Of a stretch of DNA of 64,000 nt, positions 63,022 through 64,000 are shown in pieces. The DNA comes from Acinetobacter lwoffii. GTDB taxonomy: Bacteria > Pseudomonadota > Gammaproteobacteria > Pseudomonadales > Moraxellaceae. The stretch covers positions 62,001 to 126,000 of the forward strand of contig NZ_DCLL01000033.1 in the NCBI RefSeq assembly GCF_002321025.1, given 5' to 3'. The position numbers were made by a program, and so were the translations under genes. Position 1 is the first letter of the stretch, and each line of letters opens with the position of its first letter. Below the pieces are notes generated by a model that worked only from the letters and a program-made list of their open reading frames with translations, was not told where the DNA came from and did no database searches.

Positions 63022-63888
63022 TTATTGGAACACGACGGTTTTGTTGCCATCGACAATAATACGGTCTTCCAGATGCCATTTTACCGCACGGGCCAATACA
63101 TTACGTTCCACGTCCTGACCGAGTTCACGTAACTGCTCAACGGTAAAGTCATGGTTCACGCGCTCCACATCCTGCTCGATGATCGGACCTTGATCCAGAT
63201 CAGCAGTCACATAGTGCGCAGTTGCACCAATCAGCTTCACACCTTTTTCATAAGCCTGCTTGTACGGATTGGCACCCACGAACGCTGGCAGGAAAGAATG
63301 GTGAATGTTGATCACTTTCATTTCCCACTTGCTGACAAATTCTTCATCCAGAATCTGCATATAACGCGCCAGCACCAGTAAGTCATTGCCCTGCATCAAC
63401 TGGTCGATTTCTGCATAAGCTTCAGGCTTGTTGTCTTTGGTCACTGGCACGACTTCGAATGGAATACCAAAGTTTTCAACTGCTTCGCGTAAAGTCTCGT
63501 GATTCGATACTACTTTGGTAATTTCACAAGGCAAACCACCACGCGCATGACGCCATAACAGCTCAAGCAAGGCATGATCGACCTTAGATACCAGAATACC
63601 GACTTTTTTCACGTCACTGACCAGAGCCAGACGCCATTGCATGCCATAGCGTTCTGCCACATTCGCTGCAAAAGTCTGGGTAATACTTTCTTTGCGACTT
63701 TGAAGATTATCTAATTCAAATTCAACGCGCATGAAGTAACGTCCGCCCTGCGCTGCTGTCGCATATTGGTCAAGCGCAGTAATGTTGGCACCTTGATGAT
63801 ACAAGAAGCTCGAAACAGCCTGCACGATGCCCGGCTTGTCTTCACAAGTAATCAATAAACGTGCGGTGTTAGCAGTCGTCATATTCAT
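63022..63888 (-). CDS. purU: Formyltetrahydrofolate deformylase
   Basis: PurU, 288 residues, hydrolyses 10-formyl-THF to formate and THF, balancing one-carbon pools. N-terminal ACT domain (RLLITCEDKPGIVQAVSSFLY) and a formyltransferase-type catalytic domain with INIHHSFLPAF, the HxSLLPxF-like signature with catalytic His, and TAHYVTADLDQGPIIEQD with the catalytic Asp. Either ATG 63888 or the one two codons later can be the start; neither has a strong ribosome binding site. Transcribed alone. Confidence 0.95.
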   Translation of the reverse strand: MNMTTANTARLLITCEDKPGIVQAVSSFLYHQGANITALDQYATAAQGGRYFMRVEFELDNLQSRKESITQTFAANVAERYGMQWRLALVSDVKKVGILVSKVDHALLELLWRHARGGLPCEITKVVSNHETLREAVENFGIPFEVVPVTKDNKPEAYAEIDQLMQGNDLLVLARYMQILDEEFVSKWEMKVINIHHSFLPAFVGANPYKQAYEKGVKLIGATAHYVTADLDQGPIIEQDVERVNHDFTVEQLRELGQDVERNVLARAVKWHLEDRIIVDGNKTVVFQ

Positions 63889-64000
63889 GTTGGTTTAAGT
63901 CACTAATCAGTTAAATTAAAAAATAAGCCGAGTATTCTAGCGCGTTTCTTGGATATTCTGAATAGTTTGTTCAGATTCAGAATCTTTAGACGACGACAGG

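Noticed and set aside
1..64000. CRISPR arrays, tRNA or rRNA genes, insertion sequences, prophage or defence islands
   Set aside because: No spaced direct repeats, cloverleaf-type sequences, transposase or phage proteins were found; the gene content is housekeeping throughout.

Overview
The window is chromosomal DNA from a gammaproteobacterium, almost certainly Acinetobacter (Moraxellaceae). This is inferred from gene content and protein style: a class I fumarase, ackA-pta, a PiuA/PiuC-like iron locus, long Sel1-repeat proteins, many Cys-anchored lipoproteins and moderate-to-low GC. Nearly all of it is ordinary core genome. I saw no rRNA, tRNA, insertion sequence, prophage or CRISPR array.

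Layout. 1-4.1 kb: a MacA-MacB-TolC-type tripartite efflux operon, with macA cut by the window edge. 4.2-7.4 kb: a Sel1-repeat protein, tcdA and a small membrane protein. 7.4-10.4 kb: orn and rsgA divergently, then yibN-like rhodanese, grxC and secB. 10.5-20.5 kb, mostly minus strand: fabI, a TatD nuclease, two paralogous DUF3298-like lipoproteins, prfC, an MHYT-GGDEF-EAL protein and the periplasmic protease prc. 20.6-29.5 kb: nagZ, a methyltransferase, an alpha/beta hydrolase with a PilZ-like tail, proA and ackA-pta. 29.6-32.2 kb: a DUF2171 protein, a short region holding a 28-codon ORF behind a near-consensus Pho box, an octamer tandem repeat, and fumA. 32.2-36.6 kb: a DUF2846 lipoprotein and tig-clpP-clpX. 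36.8-42.4 kb: two TonB-dependent receptors behind Fur-box-like sites, and piuC. 42.8-47.8 kb: leuA, then metX-metW-Sel1 and rdgB. 47.9-52.9 kb: an AEC transporter, tatABC behind a three-unit Pho box, and a Tat-type PhoX phosphatase lipoprotein. 52.9-60.9 kb: an NRDE protein, lgt, two paralogous membrane proteins, a CHAP/NlpC-like protein, a lipocalin, thyA, folA, a DUF4105 protein, a META lipoprotein and msrA. 61.0-63.9 kb: tonB-exbB-exbD behind a Fur-like site, then purU.

Two nutrient-stress themes run through the window. For iron, the two receptors and piuC need the TonB-ExbB-ExbD energy complex encoded at the far end, and Fur-like palindromes precede both groups. For phosphate, 11-bp-period TGTCA repeats precede tatABC, which lies directly upstream of phoX, a likely Tat substrate and lipoprotein; lgt, which lipidates such proteins, is just beyond. 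A second, better Pho box precedes the 28-residue membrane-peptide gene, which I consider the best candidate here for something undescribed.

Gene boundaries rest on open frames, ribosome binding sites and family lengths. Regulatory sites are read by eye and need motif scoring.
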